Origin: an uncultured Lachnospiraceae bacterium
Lineage (GTDB): Bacteria > Bacillota > Clostridia > Lachnospirales > Lachnospiraceae
Assembly (NCBI GenBank): GCA_910588295.1
Contig: CAJUQO010000030.1
Location: 1-40,760, forward strand
Reading direction: 5' to 3'
Length of the DNA: 40,760 bases
Numbering within the stretch: the first letter of the stretch is position 1; each line of letters begins with the position of its first letter. Both the position numbers and the translations under genes were made by a program. Positions 29,853 through 39,127 of the stretch are shown in pieces. The notes under the pieces are model-generated. The model worked only from the letters and a program-made list of their open reading frames with translations. It ran no database searches and had not been told where the DNA came from.

Positions 29853-31136
29853 ATGAATTATCGTGAAGCCAGAGGCTGTATTGACGAAGCGAACCGTTTT
29901 GGCCATGAGATGGGACTGGGGGCGGTGACGGCCCTTCTGGAAGAGATGGGCAATCCCCAGCAAACGCTTGCCTGTATCCATATAGCGGGGACAAACGGAA
30001 AAGGTTCTGTGGGGGCCCATATGGCTTCGGCGCTGGCAAAGGCCGGTTACCGGGTGGGCCGTTTTGTGTCGCCGACGCTGTACGGTTATCGGGAGAGGAT
30101 ACAGATTAATGAAAACTGGATATCCGAGGAGGATTTTGCCGCCTGTATGGAAGTTAGCTGGGCGGCGGTACAGCGGGTGCTGGCGGCGGGAAAGAGCTGC
30201 CCTTCGCCCTTTGAGATCGAGACGGCTCTGTCCTTTTATTATTATAAAGAAAAAAAATGTGATTTTGTAATATTGGAGTGCGGTATGGGAGGCGCCACGG
30301 ACGCGACCAACGTGGTCAGCCGTACTCTGCTGGCGGTGATCACTTCCATAAGCCTGGATCATATGGAATATCTGGGCGATACCCTGGAGGAGATAGCGGA
30401 AAATAAGGCGGGTATCCTGAAACCGGGGGCCGTTCTGGTCACGGGGCGGCAGGAGCCTGTTGTGGCGCACACGCTGGCACGGATTTCCGGGGAACGGGGA
30501 AACCGTCTGGTGACGGCCTGTCCCGGGGAGGCCCGTGTGCTGGCCTCGGATATGGACGGCCAGCGATTTGTCTACCGTGGCTTCGAGGCGGCGATCCGTC
30601 TGGCGGGTGAGCACCAGGTGGATAATGCCGTACTGGCCATAGAAGCCCTGTGGGAGCTTCGGCGGCTGGGATATACTATGACGGATGAGCAGATCCGGGC
30701 GGGTATGGCAGCCACGGTATGGAAGGGCAGACTGACCAGACTCCGCAGAGAACCGGATTTTATTGTGGACGGCGCCCACAATCCGGATGCGGCGCAGAGG
30801 CTGAAAGATGCCTTGGAGAAATATTATGCAGGACACAAACCGGTCTTTCTGATGGGAATTTACCGGGATAAACAGGTGGATGAGATTTGCCGCATTATGG
30901 CTCCTATGGCAAAGGAGATTTACACGATTGAGACGCCGGGAGATATGCGGGCTTTGCCTGCCGGGGAGCTGGCGGATCGCGCTGCTCTTTACAATCCCGC
31001 CGTGTATGCCTGTGGTTCCCTGGAGGAGGGGGTACAAAAATCCTGTGCCGCGGCGGGCGCGAATGGGGTGGTGGCGGCCTTTGGGTCGCTGTCGTTTATC
31101 GGGCCGCTGACGCGGATCGTGGAAAAAACGCGATGA
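29853..31136 (+). CDS. folC: folylpolyglutamate synthase / dihydrofolate synthase
   Basis: A 427-residue Mur-ligase-family enzyme that adds glutamate to folates, and in bacteria often also makes dihydrofolate from dihydropteroate. The ATP-binding P-loop IAGTNGKGSV begins near residue 41. It continues with RFVSPTLYGYRERIQIN, the FolC folate-site region, FVILECGMGGATDATNV, and the Mg-binding SISLDHMEYLGDTLEEIA. The C-terminal domain carries VDGAHNPDAAQRL. GGGAGGTG precedes ATG 29853 by 8 bases. The next gene, for phenylalanine synthesis, starts about 130 bases downstream, so they may be co-transcribed. Confidence 0.94.
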   Translation: MNYREARGCIDEANRFGHEMGLGAVTALLEEMGNPQQTLACIHIAGTNGKGSVGAHMASALAKAGYRVGRFVSPTLYGYRERIQINENWISEEDFAACMEVSWAAVQRVLAAGKSCPSPFEIETALSFYYYKEKKCDFVILECGMGGATDATNVVSRTLLAVITSISLDHMEYLGDTLEEIAENKAGILKPGAVLVTGRQEPVVAHTLARISGERGNRLVTACPGEARVLASDMDGQRFVYRGFEAAIRLAGEHQVDNAVLAIEALWELRRLGYTMTDEQIRAGMAATVWKGRLTRLRREPDFIVDGAHNPDAAQRLKDALEKYYAGHKPVFLMGIYRDKQVDEICRIMAPMAKEIYTIETPGDMRALPAGELADRAALYNPAVYACGSLEEGVQKSCAAAGANGVVAAFGSLSFIGPLTRIVEKTR

Positions 31137-31268
31137 AAAACTGACTATATGTAGAATAAGACACTTTGTCCATAACGGGCATGGGCCAACGCTATGGAGA
31201 AGCAGATGATAACAAAATTACAGGAGAATGTGCGCGGCACAGGAAAGATGCCGCGGAAAGAAAATGAT

Positions 31269-32396
31269 ATGAGAACATTACAGCAGATCCGGGCGGAAGT
31301 CGATGAGATCGACGAAAAAATCGCCTCTTTATTTGAAAAAAGGATGCGTCTGACGGATGACATTGCGGAATATAAGCTGCAGAACGGGATGCGTGTCGTG
31401 GACCAGGAGCGGGAGGAGGAAATGCTGAGGGAGCTTCGTTATAAAGCTTCCTCGGATTTTAACGCCTATGGTATCCAGGAGGTGCTTAAACAGATCATCT
31501 CCATCAGCCGCAAGCGGCAGTACCAGATCCTGACGGAAAACGGTGTGGAGGAAGACCTTGGTTTCGAGGAGATCGATAAGGTTTACAAACATAAGAAGGT
31601 AGTGTTCCAGGGGGTGGAGGGCGCGTACAGTTTTGCCGCCATGTCCGTATACTTTGGGAAAAATGTGGACTGTTTCCATGTAAAGACTTTCAGGGAAGCC
31701 ATAGAGGCCATTATTGACAAGAGAGCCAACTTTGGCGTTTTGCCCATCGAAAATTCTACTGCCGGGATCGTCACGGATATTTATGATCTGCTGATGACGG
31801 CGAATATTACTATTGTAGACGAACTGATCCTTAAAGTGGAACATAATCTGCTGGGGCTTCCGGGAACAAAGAAGGAAGATATCCGCACGATATATTCCCA
31901 CTCCCAGGCGCTGTCCCAGTGTAAAGTATTTCTGGATCAGTATCCCCAGTGGGAGATCAAGGAGTATTCAAACACCGCCGCCGCGGCAAAAAAAGTGATG
32001 GAGGATGGGGACAGAAGCCAAGCGGCCATCGCCAGTAAATACGCGGCGGAGCTCTACGGCCTGGAGATACTGAATGATAAGATTTATTTTGACAACCAGA
32101 ACTCCACCAGGTTCATTATCGTGTCAAGAAATAAGATGTTCAGGGCAGACGCTAAACGGGTCAGCATCTGCTTTGACTACAAGCATGCCAGCGGCTCTCT
32201 GTACAGCTTGTTGTCCCATATCATCTACAACGGGCTGAACATGACGATGATCGAGTCCCGCCCCATACCGGAATCCCCCTGGCAGTACCGGTTTTTCGTG
32301 GATTTTGAGGGGAATCTGAAAGACAGCGCCGTGAAAAACGCCCTGCGGGGGATCCGACAGGATGCGGATTATCTGCGGATCCTGGGGAATTATTAA
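31269..32396 (+). CDS. pheA: bifunctional chorismate mutase / prephenate dehydratase
   Basis: A 375-residue bifunctional enzyme of phenylalanine synthesis. Residues 1-85 are an AroQ-type chorismate mutase (IRAEVDEIDEKIASLFEKRM, with the conserved Arg and Lys of the active site). Residues 110-290 are the prephenate dehydratase (FQGVEGAYSFAAM, LPIENSTAGIV, and the catalytic NSTRF motif). Residues 300-375 are the ACT regulatory domain with ESRPIPESPWQYRFFVDFEG, which binds phenylalanine for feedback inhibition. ATG 31269 matches the usual N terminus. ATG 31206, with GGAG six bases upstream, or 31194 would add 21-25 extra residues. Confidence 0.95.
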   Translation: MRTLQQIRAEVDEIDEKIASLFEKRMRLTDDIAEYKLQNGMRVVDQEREEEMLRELRYKASSDFNAYGIQEVLKQIISISRKRQYQILTENGVEEDLGFEEIDKVYKHKKVVFQGVEGAYSFAAMSVYFGKNVDCFHVKTFREAIEAIIDKRANFGVLPIENSTAGIVTDIYDLLMTANITIVDELILKVEHNLLGLPGTKKEDIRTIYSHSQALSQCKVFLDQYPQWEIKEYSNTAAAAKKVMEDGDRSQAAIASKYAAELYGLEILNDKIYFDNQNSTRFIIVSRNKMFRADAKRVSICFDYKHASGSLYSLLSHIIYNGLNMTMIESRPIPESPWQYRFFVDFEGNLKDSAVKNALRGIRQDADYLRILGNY

Positions 32397-32420
32397 GAAG
32401 ATTTTGCTAAAGACGGCAGC

Positions 32421-32463
32421 AAAAAGGTAAAGCTCCGGCGCCCGGCCGAAGCTTTACCTTTTT
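32421..32463 (+). terminator. terminator after pheA
   Basis: AAAAAGGTAAAGCT (32421-32434) pairs with AGCTTTACCTTTTT (32450-32463) in a 14-bp stem around a 15-base GC-rich loop, followed by GTTTTG. It is 24 bases after the pheA stop. Confidence 0.9.
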
Positions 32464-32623
32464 GTTTTGTTCAATAACGGAATCATTGATAATATCTGCG
32501 GCACTTGGCATTTCATTCATCTGCTTTCTGTTGTCAGGGTTGATGGGCGTCTTTAGTAACAGGTCAGTTTGTTTGATCTGCTGCCTTTATTATAACAATA
32601 CGGAAGAAAAGAGTAAGGTTTTA
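32464..32623. other. intergenic region without recognisable gene
   Basis: An AT-rich stretch between the pheA terminator and the next promoter. An open frame of about 60 codons on the plus strand has no ribosome binding site or recognisable sequence. Nothing else was identified. Confidence 0.4.
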
Positions 32624-32652
32624 TTGTATTGCCTGTCGTGGTAATCTATAAT
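32624..32652 (+). promoter_or_regulatory. promoter of the polyphosphate operon
   Basis: TTGTAT (32624-32629) and a perfect TATAAT (32647-32652) are 17 bases apart. The 10-mer GTCGTGGTAA occurs in the spacer (32635-32644) and again 49 bases downstream (32684-32693), possibly paired binding sites for a regulator. Confidence 0.7.
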
Positions 32653-32737
32653 AATCACAAGATTCCTTTGAATATCCGGTGTCGTCGTGGTAAAATTTAT
32701 TTGCCGACTACATAATTCAAGAAAGAAGGGATACCAT

Positions 32738-34087
32738 TTGATAAGGACGAAAGCATGCGTGCTTTACCGGAATTTTACCCACGGCGAAGTGCTGGAGCGG
32801 ATGGGATGGCTTCTGGACGAGTGCTGTCCCGGGGTAGAGGGGCAGAGCGCGGAGCAGGAGCTTTTGGAGAAGGGCAGGGAGGAATTCCATCTGGCTGTAC
32901 ATGGTTTGCTGGAGCTGGCTGGAAATTACGGTTTTGCGGGAAACCTGTGGCATACCTACCTGGCTTTTTTGCTGGTTAATAATGAAAATACATTCAGTAA
33001 AGCCTGCGAGATCGTGGGCGCGGTGGAGGGCAGTGTGAATCCTCTGGCTTTGCATGACCTGCGGATCTTCCGGGAACTGTTTAACTTTGATCTGTCCGGA
33101 CTGGATCGGCTTTTGGGAACGGACTTTGCACCGGTGATCGAAAATTATACCCAGGCGGATGATAACAGCAAGCTGTTTAATAAAAGGATCCGGGACAGGA
33201 TCTGCCATCTGAGCGTGGAACTGGCCGGGACGGACACGGCGGAAGCCTTTATGCGGGCGCTGGTGCATTTCTATAAGGAATTCGGCGTGGGCCGGCTGGG
33301 GCTCAACAAGGCCTTTAGGGTACAGGAGGGAGCGGACGGTACAGCCCAGATCGTGCCGATTACGAATATCGCCCATGTGTATCTGGAGGATCTGGTGGGC
33401 TATGAGATCCCGAAACAGAAGCTGATCGAGAATACGGAGGCTTTTGTGGAAGGGCGCAGGGCCAACAACTGTCTGCTCTTTGGCGATGCGGGCACCGGTA
33501 AATCTTCCAGCATCAAGGGAATCTTAAACCGGTATTACGAGCAGGGGCTTCGGATTATTGAAGTCTATAAGCACCAGTTTAAATATTTAAATGATATCAT
33601 CGCTCAGATCAAAAACAGAAATTACCGGTTTATTATTTACATGGATGATCTATCTTTTGAGGAATTTGAGATAGAATATAAATATCTGAAAGCTGTGATC
33701 GAGGGCGGCCTGGAGAAAAAACCGGAAAATATCCTGATCTATGCCACGTCAAACCGGCGCCATCTGGTCCGGGAGACTTTTAGCGATAAGAATGATGTGC
33801 GTACCAATGAAGAACTCCACACCACCGATACCGTGCAGGAGAAGCTGTCCTTGGTGGCCCGTTTCGGCGTGACGATCTATTTCGGTTCGCCCACGCCAAA
33901 AGAATTTAAGGATATCGTCCGGGCGCTGGCGGCGCGTCATCATGTGGAGATGCCCGAAGAGGAACTGCTTTTGGAGGCAAATAAATGGGAGCTGTCCCAC
34001 GGCGGCCTGTCCGGGCGCACGGCACAGCAGTTTATTGACTATCTGTTAGGAAAAAATTCCGTAAAGGAGATATATAATGCAATATAA
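32738..34087 (+). CDS. DUF815 family P-loop ATPase
   Basis: A 449-residue AAA-like ATPase. The first 200 residues are helical and of unknown role. Residues about 225-420 form the DUF815 ATPase domain: NCLLFGDAGTGKSSSIKG (Walker A), FIIYMDDLSFEEFE (Walker B with two Asp) and LIYATSNRRHLV (sensor 1). Start is uncertain. TTG 32738 is preferred because AGAAGGG lies 7 bases upstream; GTG 32687 has none. The Ppx gene starts inside its last codons (11-base overlap), so it is co-expressed with polyphosphate enzymes. That link is conserved-looking, but the function of DUF815 proteins is not established. Confidence 0.88.
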   Translation: MIRTKACVLYRNFTHGEVLERMGWLLDECCPGVEGQSAEQELLEKGREEFHLAVHGLLELAGNYGFAGNLWHTYLAFLLVNNENTFSKACEIVGAVEGSVNPLALHDLRIFRELFNFDLSGLDRLLGTDFAPVIENYTQADDNSKLFNKRIRDRICHLSVELAGTDTAEAFMRALVHFYKEFGVGRLGLNKAFRVQEGADGTAQIVPITNIAHVYLEDLVGYEIPKQKLIENTEAFVEGRRANNCLLFGDAGTGKSSSIKGILNRYYEQGLRIIEVYKHQFKYLNDIIAQIKNRNYRFIIYMDDLSFEEFEIEYKYLKAVIEGGLEKKPENILIYATSNRRHLVRETFSDKNDVRTNEELHTTDTVQEKLSLVARFGVTIYFGSPTPKEFKDIVRALAARHHVEMPEEELLLEANKWELSHGGLSGRTAQQFIDYLLGKNSVKEIYNAI

Positions 34088-35618
34088 GACATATGGCGTG
34101 ATTGAGGTGAGCTCCTATGGGGTGAGCCTGGAAATCTATGAGATCTCACGGAAAAACGGGATCAAACAGATCGATTATATCCGTTATCCCCTGGAGCTGG
34201 GTAAGGATTCCTATGTCCACGGCAAGATCCGTCAGCCCATGACGGAGGAATTGTGCCGGCTTATTTCCGATTTTGTGGTGAAAATGAAGGGCTATCAGGT
34301 GGATGATTACAAGGCGGTGGCCACCAGCGCCATCCGGGAGGCTGTGAACTCGCGGTTGGTACTCAACCTGATCAAGCAGCGCACCGGCGTGTCGGTGCAG
34401 GTGTACAGCAATTCGGAGTTGCGGTTTATCGGTTACAAGGCTATTGCATCCAATCAGGCCGATTTTGAAAAGATTATTCAGAAAGGAACGGCCATTGTGG
34501 ATGTGGGCGCGGGGAGTATTCAGGTATCCCTCTTTGACAAGGACAATCTGATCTCCACCCAGAACATCGTTTTCGGTAATCTGCGCATCCGGGAGCGTCT
34601 GGCGGCTCTGCGCAGAGAGACGAACCACTATGAGACCCTGGTATCGGAGATGATCGCCGCGGAGGTGACCAGCTACAAGAAGATACATTTGAAAGACAGA
34701 AAGATTCCCCATGTCATTTTGACGGGAGATTTTCTCTCTGACTTTCTGGCTCACAATCCCACCTCGGAGCTCAGGGATACCATGTCGAAAGACGAGTATA
34801 TGGCCTGGTACGAGAAGATTGTCCATATGCCGCCTCTGGAGCTGGCGGAGAAGATGGGCATTGCCGCGGAATACGCCACGCTTCTTGTGCCTACTGCTAT
34901 TCTCTACAAAATCTTTGTGGAGGAGCTGGGGGCGGAGCTGATCTGGATTCCGGGTATGGAGCTGTCCGACGGCGTGGCCTATGAGTATGCGGAGAAGAAT
35001 AAGCTGATCAAGCCCTCCCATAATTTTGAGAATGATATTCTGATGGCGGCCCGTAATATCGGCAAGCGTTATGCCATCAGTAAATCCCATATCACAACCA
35101 TGAACCAGGCGGCGCTGGTCATTTTTGACAGTATGAGAAAGGTGCATGGCCTGGGCAGACGCCACAGGCTGCTGCTGGAGATTGCTGTCCATCTGCATGA
35201 CTGCGGAAAATATATCAGCCTGGCCCATGTGGCGGACTGTTCCTACAATATTATTATGTCCACGGAAATTATCGGTTTGTCACACAGGGAACGGCAGATC
35301 ATCGCTCTGATAGTGCGGGCCAACACGCAGAAGCTGGGGCATTATGATGATGAGTACCGCATGATTGGCATCAGTGGGGAGGACTACATACTGGTGGCAA
35401 AGCTGACAGCCATCCTGCGGCTGGCCAATGCCTTGGACCGTACCCATCAGCAGAAGATCGAGGAGATCCGGGCCGTTCTGCAGGAACGCAGACTGGTGAT
35501 CCGACTGACGACGAAAAAAGACTATACGTTGGAGATGGGGCTTCTGGAGGATAAAAAGGATTTCTTTGAGGAAGTATTTGATGTCAGGCCGGAGATACGT
35601 CTGAAGAAATTGGTTTAG
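34077..35618 (+). CDS. ppx: Ppx/GppA phosphatase with C-terminal HD domain
   Basis: A 513-residue enzyme of the exopolyphosphatase/guanosine pentaphosphatase family. The ASKHA fold covers residues 1-300, with IEVSSYGVSLEIYEI as the first phosphate loop, AVATSAIREAVNS, and IVDVGAGSIQVSLF as the second. It shows VGAGS where VGGGS is usual. The C-terminal domain (about 320-510) is HD-type with HLHDCGKY and later helices, as in longer Ppx proteins. It hydrolyses polyphosphate or pppGpp; which one cannot be told from sequence. AAAGGAGA precedes the start, which overlaps the DUF815 gene. ppk follows 10 bases downstream, so synthesis and breakdown of polyphosphate are co-transcribed. Confidence 0.9.
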   Translation: MQYKTYGVIEVSSYGVSLEIYEISRKNGIKQIDYIRYPLELGKDSYVHGKIRQPMTEELCRLISDFVVKMKGYQVDDYKAVATSAIREAVNSRLVLNLIKQRTGVSVQVYSNSELRFIGYKAIASNQADFEKIIQKGTAIVDVGAGSIQVSLFDKDNLISTQNIVFGNLRIRERLAALRRETNHYETLVSEMIAAEVTSYKKIHLKDRKIPHVILTGDFLSDFLAHNPTSELRDTMSKDEYMAWYEKIVHMPPLELAEKMGIAAEYATLLVPTAILYKIFVEELGAELIWIPGMELSDGVAYEYAEKNKLIKPSHNFENDILMAARNIGKRYAISKSHITTMNQAALVIFDSMRKVHGLGRRHRLLLEIAVHLHDCGKYISLAHVADCSYNIIMSTEIIGLSHRERQIIALIVRANTQKLGHYDDEYRMIGISGEDYILVAKLTAILRLANALDRTHQQKIEEIRAVLQERRLVIRLTTKKDYTLEMGLLEDKKDFFEEVFDVRPEIRLKKLV

Positions 35619-35628
35619 GAGGAATAGT

Positions 35629-37755
35629 ATGGATTGGGAAATATATAAAAAACCGGAATATTACTGGAACCGGGAGATGAGCTGGATCAGTTTTGATGAG
35701 AGGATTCTGGAGGAGGCGCGGGATCGTTCGCTGCCCCTGTTTGAAAGGCTCAAATTTCTGGCGATCACCGCCTCGAATCTGGATGAGTTTTTCATGGTTC
35801 GGGTAGCGTCCATACGGGATATGATGCAGGCCGGGATTGAGAGAAGGGATATCGCGGGGCTCATGCCTAAAGAGCAGCTCAAACAGATCGTGCCGAAATT
35901 GCAGGAACTGATGCAGGCGCAGTACCAGACATATAACCGTTCCCTGCTGCCCGCTTTGTCCGCCATCCATCTGGAGGTGATCAGCCATTACGACAGGCTG
36001 ACTCCGTCCCAGGCAGAGGCCGTAGACGCCTACTTTGAGGAGCATGTATATCCGGTACTGACGCCGATGGCCATGGATTCGGCCAGGCCGTTCCCGTTGA
36101 TCCAGAATAAAGCGTTGAATATCGGCCTGCTGATCCAGAAAAAAGATGCCAAAAAATCCGACGAGCTGGAATTTGCCACAGTGCAGGTTCCCTCGGTCTT
36201 GCCGAGATTTTTCGTCCTGCCCGATGAGGGCGACGACTGGCAGCGGGTGATCCTGCTGGAGGAGATTATCCGTAAGAACATCGGAAAGCTGTTTCTGGGA
36301 AATAAAGTGATCTGCGCCCATCCCTACCGGATCACCCGGGACGCGGATATGGAGATCGACGAGGACGATGCGGAGGATCTGCTGAAAGAGATCCAGCGTC
36401 AGCTTAAGAAACGTCAGTGGGGCCAGGTGATTCGAATGGAAGTGGAAGAGGGCATCCACAAAAAGCTCCTTAAAATATTAAAGGAGGAGCTGGATGTCAA
36501 GGAGGAAAATATATACCGTCTGGCCGGGCCTCTGGATCTGACATTTCTTATGAAAATGTACGGGATGCGTGGGTATGACGATTATAAAGTTCCGGGTTAC
36601 ACGCCTGCCGCCGTACCGGCTCTGATGAATGAGGACGATATATTTGCCAATATACGGAAAAAGGATATTCTGCTGCACCATCCCTATCAGACCTTTGATC
36701 CGGTGGTGGATTTTATCCGTCAGGCGTCTGTGGATCCCCAGGTGCTGGCGATCAAGATGACGCTGTACCGTGTCAGCGGCCACTCGCCCATCATCGCAGC
36801 CCTGGCCCAGGCGGCGGATAACGGTAAGCAGGTCACGGTACTGGTGGAGCTGAAAGCCCGTTTTGATGAGGAGAATAATATCGGCTGGGCCAAGATGCTG
36901 GAGAAGGCGGGCTGCCATGTAATCTATGGTCTGCTGGGGTTGAAAACCCACAGCAAGATTGCCCTGGTGGTGCGTAAGGAGGATGAGGGTATCCGCCGCT
37001 ACGTCCATCTGGGGACAGGTAATTATAATGATTCCACGGCCAAGCTGTATACGGACTGCGGCCTTCTGACCTGTAGCGCACCCGTGGGAGAGGACGCTAC
37101 GGCGGTCTTCAATATGCTCTCCGGCTACTCAGAACCCGCCAGTTGGAACCGTCTGATCGTAGCGCCGATCTGGATGAAGAAACGGTTTCTGCAGATGATC
37201 CGCAGGGAGATGGACAACGCGAAGGACGGAAAACCGGCCCACATCATTGCGAAGATGAATTCCCTGTGCGACCCGGAGATCATTGCGGCCCTGTATGCGG
37301 CTTCCGCCGCAGGGGTGAAGATCGAGCTGATCATCCGCGGTATCTGTTGCCTCAAGGTGGGTATTCCGGGTATCAGCGAGAACATTACCGTGCGTTCCAT
37401 CGTAGGTAATTTCCTCGAACATGCCAGGATCTTTTATTTCTATAACAACGGCTTGGAGGATGTCTATATGGGCAGCGCGGACTGGATGCCCAGGAATCTG
37501 AACCGCCGGGTGGAAATCGTTTTCCCGGTAGAGGATCCCGAGATAAAAGCTGAAGTCATGCATATTGTGGAGATCCAGCTGGCGGATACCCTGAAAGCGC
37601 GTATTCTGCAGCCGGACTGCAGCTATGATCGGGTGGATCTGCGGGGGAAAGAAAAGCTCTGCGCCCAGGATTTCTTCTGCAGGGAAGCGCAGCATAACGC
37701 CCGCAAGCCTGATCCGCTGAAAGATAATCATATCTTTATCCCGGCGGAACCGTAA
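35629..37755 (+). CDS. ppk1: polyphosphate kinase
   Basis: A 708-residue PPK1 that reversibly transfers the gamma phosphate of ATP to polyphosphate. The N-terminal domain begins with NREMSWISFDERILEEA, the head domain follows, and the two phospholipase-D-like halves hold the catalytic histidines. The phosphorylated His is in GLKTHSKIALVVRKE, and the second HKD-like segment is near EHARIFYFYNNG. Length matches the 690-740 usual for the family. TAGGAGGAAT precedes the ATG. It is the last gene of the DUF815-ppx-ppk unit, ended by the terminator at 37821. Confidence 0.97.
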   Translation: MDWEIYKKPEYYWNREMSWISFDERILEEARDRSLPLFERLKFLAITASNLDEFFMVRVASIRDMMQAGIERRDIAGLMPKEQLKQIVPKLQELMQAQYQTYNRSLLPALSAIHLEVISHYDRLTPSQAEAVDAYFEEHVYPVLTPMAMDSARPFPLIQNKALNIGLLIQKKDAKKSDELEFATVQVPSVLPRFFVLPDEGDDWQRVILLEEIIRKNIGKLFLGNKVICAHPYRITRDADMEIDEDDAEDLLKEIQRQLKKRQWGQVIRMEVEEGIHKKLLKILKEELDVKEENIYRLAGPLDLTFLMKMYGMRGYDDYKVPGYTPAAVPALMNEDDIFANIRKKDILLHHPYQTFDPVVDFIRQASVDPQVLAIKMTLYRVSGHSPIIAALAQAADNGKQVTVLVELKARFDEENNIGWAKMLEKAGCHVIYGLLGLKTHSKIALVVRKEDEGIRRYVHLGTGNYNDSTAKLYTDCGLLTCSAPVGEDATAVFNMLSGYSEPASWNRLIVAPIWMKKRFLQMIRREMDNAKDGKPAHIIAKMNSLCDPEIIAALYAASAAGVKIELIIRGICCLKVGIPGISENITVRSIVGNFLEHARIFYFYNNGLEDVYMGSADWMPRNLNRRVEIVFPVEDPEIKAEVMHIVEIQLADTLKARILQPDCSYDRVDLRGKEKLCAQDFFCREAQHNARKPDPLKDNHIFIPAEP

Positions 37756-37820
37756 AAGACAAAGGTAAGAAACGGATAGATAACGGTGGAAAATAACCGG
37801 GGTTGGACGGACATATACAG

Positions 37821-37865
37821 AAAATCATCAGGTATACCGTTTAGCAGTATGCCTGATGATTTTTT
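37821..37865. terminator. bidirectional terminator between ppk1 and the PHP gene
   Basis: The arms 37821-37837 and 37847-37863 pair over 17 bases with one G-T wobble around a 9-base loop, with A-rich sequence before and TTTT after. The 3' arm encodes the last residues of the convergent PHP protein. Confidence 0.88.
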
Positions 37866-38692
37866 AAAGAAATCCACAGATCATAGGAGATTTTTAAGTT
37901 GCCTCGTCCCACGCCCAGATCAATATCCGGTTTATTGGATCCATGGAAGTCGGAGCCGCCGGTGATGGACAGGCCGTATTTGCGTGCCAGGGCTTTGATG
38001 TGAGTTTCGTCATACCAGCGGTAGGTGGAGTAGATGGCTTCCACACCGTCCAGGCCGTAGTCTTTCAGCCTGGATACCAGTGTATCCAGATCTTCGTCGG
38101 ACAGATGATACAGTACCGGGTGGGCCAGCACGGCCAGACCGCCGTTTTCCCGGATCAGTTCCACAGCCTGAAAGGGCGTGACCTTTTCACGCGGCACGAA
38201 GCAGGGAGCGGCGTCGCCTACATAGCGGGCAAAGGCTTCTTTTGTGCTTTTGGCATATTTTCGATCGACCAGATAGCGGGCGAAATTGGCTCTCGTCCAG
38301 GTGCTGTCTGGGAAAGCCTCCTGCATTTTTTCATAGGTGATAGCAATGCCGCAGTCAGCCATGCGCCGGATCATTTTCCGGTTGCGCAGGTCGCGGGAGT
38401 CCTGAAATTCCCTTAGTTTTCTCAAAAACCGGGCATCCTTCCAGTCGATACCCAATCCCAGTACATGGATATCTTTTTCCATGTAATTGGTGGAAAATTC
38501 GATGCCGGGAATGACCTCGATCCCCTGGGTCTTACCAGCTGCCATAGCCTCGTCGATGCCCAGGACCGTGTCGTGATCCGTCAGGGCGAAAGCTTTCAGC
38601 CCCTTTTCTTTTGCGTAGGCTGCCAGCTTTGTCGGCGTGTAAGTGCCGTCGGAAAAGCAGGAATGGACGTGCAGATCGGTTAATTCTTTCAT
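37841..38692 (-). CDS. PHP-domain phosphoesterase
   Basis: A 283-residue PHP-family metal-dependent phosphoesterase. The start carries the metal-binding HxH in DLHVHSCFSDG, followed by ALTDHDT, IPGIEFSTNY and AVLAHPVLYHL, and the last site in ITGGSDFHG with the final metal His. Length and motif order match the stand-alone PHP proteins related to YciV/RNase AM, which remove nucleotides from 5' ends of RNA or hydrolyse 3',5'-bisphosphonucleotides. GGAGG lies about 10 bases before the ATG. It is monocistronic on the minus strand, so its partner genes are not in the window. The precise substrate is uncertain. Confidence 0.9.
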   Translation of the reverse strand: MKELTDLHVHSCFSDGTYTPTKLAAYAKEKGLKAFALTDHDTVLGIDEAMAAGKTQGIEVIPGIEFSTNYMEKDIHVLGLGIDWKDARFLRKLREFQDSRDLRNRKMIRRMADCGIAITYEKMQEAFPDSTWTRANFARYLVDRKYAKSTKEAFARYVGDAAPCFVPREKVTPFQAVELIRENGGLAVLAHPVLYHLSDEDLDTLVSRLKDYGLDGVEAIYSTYRWYDETHIKALARKYGLSITGGSDFHGSNKPDIDLGVGRGNLKISYDLWISLKNHQAYC

Positions 38693-38860
38693 GAACAGTA
38701 ATTCCTCCGTTTATGCCGCACAGAAAAGGGAAGTCCGGCATTTTCGACAGATGCATTAAAAAAATGCGTATTGCGGTTGATGTGTTTGAACCAGGCTGGA
38801 AAAGCGTGTATCGGCCTGCTTTTTAATGTGACATCTACACGAATCTGTCATGTGGCCATA
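38693..38860. other. intergenic region upstream of the PHP gene
   Basis: No gene is seen. A small hairpin (GCATT-AATGC) lies near 38754-38770. CAGGC (38792-38796) with GCCTG (38814-38818) and TTTTT forms a weak terminator-like structure on the plus strand that does not follow any intact gene, suggesting that a gene was lost here. Confidence 0.35.
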
Positions 38861-38889
38861 TTGTACCTCTATTGATTTTCAGATATAAT
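38861..38889 (+). promoter_or_regulatory. promoter before the GNAT remnant and ogt
   Basis: TTGTAC (38861-38866) and a perfect TATAAT (38884-38889) are 17 bases apart. Just downstream, TATCATT and AATGATA form an inverted repeat. It now drives ogt through a broken GNAT frame. Confidence 0.7.
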
Positions 38890-38905
38890 TGTATCATTTA
38901 AATAG

Positions 38906-39127
38906 TACATAAACAATGATAATTTGGCTGGGGCTGTCCGTCTGGATGTGTTTAGTGGAAATCCCCATGCTCTGGCTTTATACAGGAATGCCGGATATGA
39001 AAAGGTGGGATTGGCGGAAAGGACGGTTTTATCTGATGGAGAAAGGCTTAAAGGCGATATAGACAATTTGTTTCCGAGGGGAATCCTGAAATATGGGACG
39101 TGTTGCTTATGGCAGAGGAGGAAGGAT
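38906..39127 (+). pseudogene. 5'-truncated GNAT acetyltransferase remnant
   Basis: The frame opens after TAG at 38903 and reads RLDVFSGNPHALALYRNAGY, the C-terminal motif of GNAT acetyltransferases (strand beta-5, NP, helix, LY, GY, strand). The N-terminal acetyl-CoA-binding core (R-x-x-G-x-G/A) is missing. It continues without a stop into the ogt coding sequence, so the frame is a relic GNAT tail fused in frame to Ogt. There is no start codon with a ribosome binding site for it. Confidence 0.65.

Noticed and set aside
32462..32644. 60-codon open frame between pheA and the DUF815 gene
   Set aside because: It begins within the terminator, has no ribosome binding site and overlaps a promoter. 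The translation looks random.
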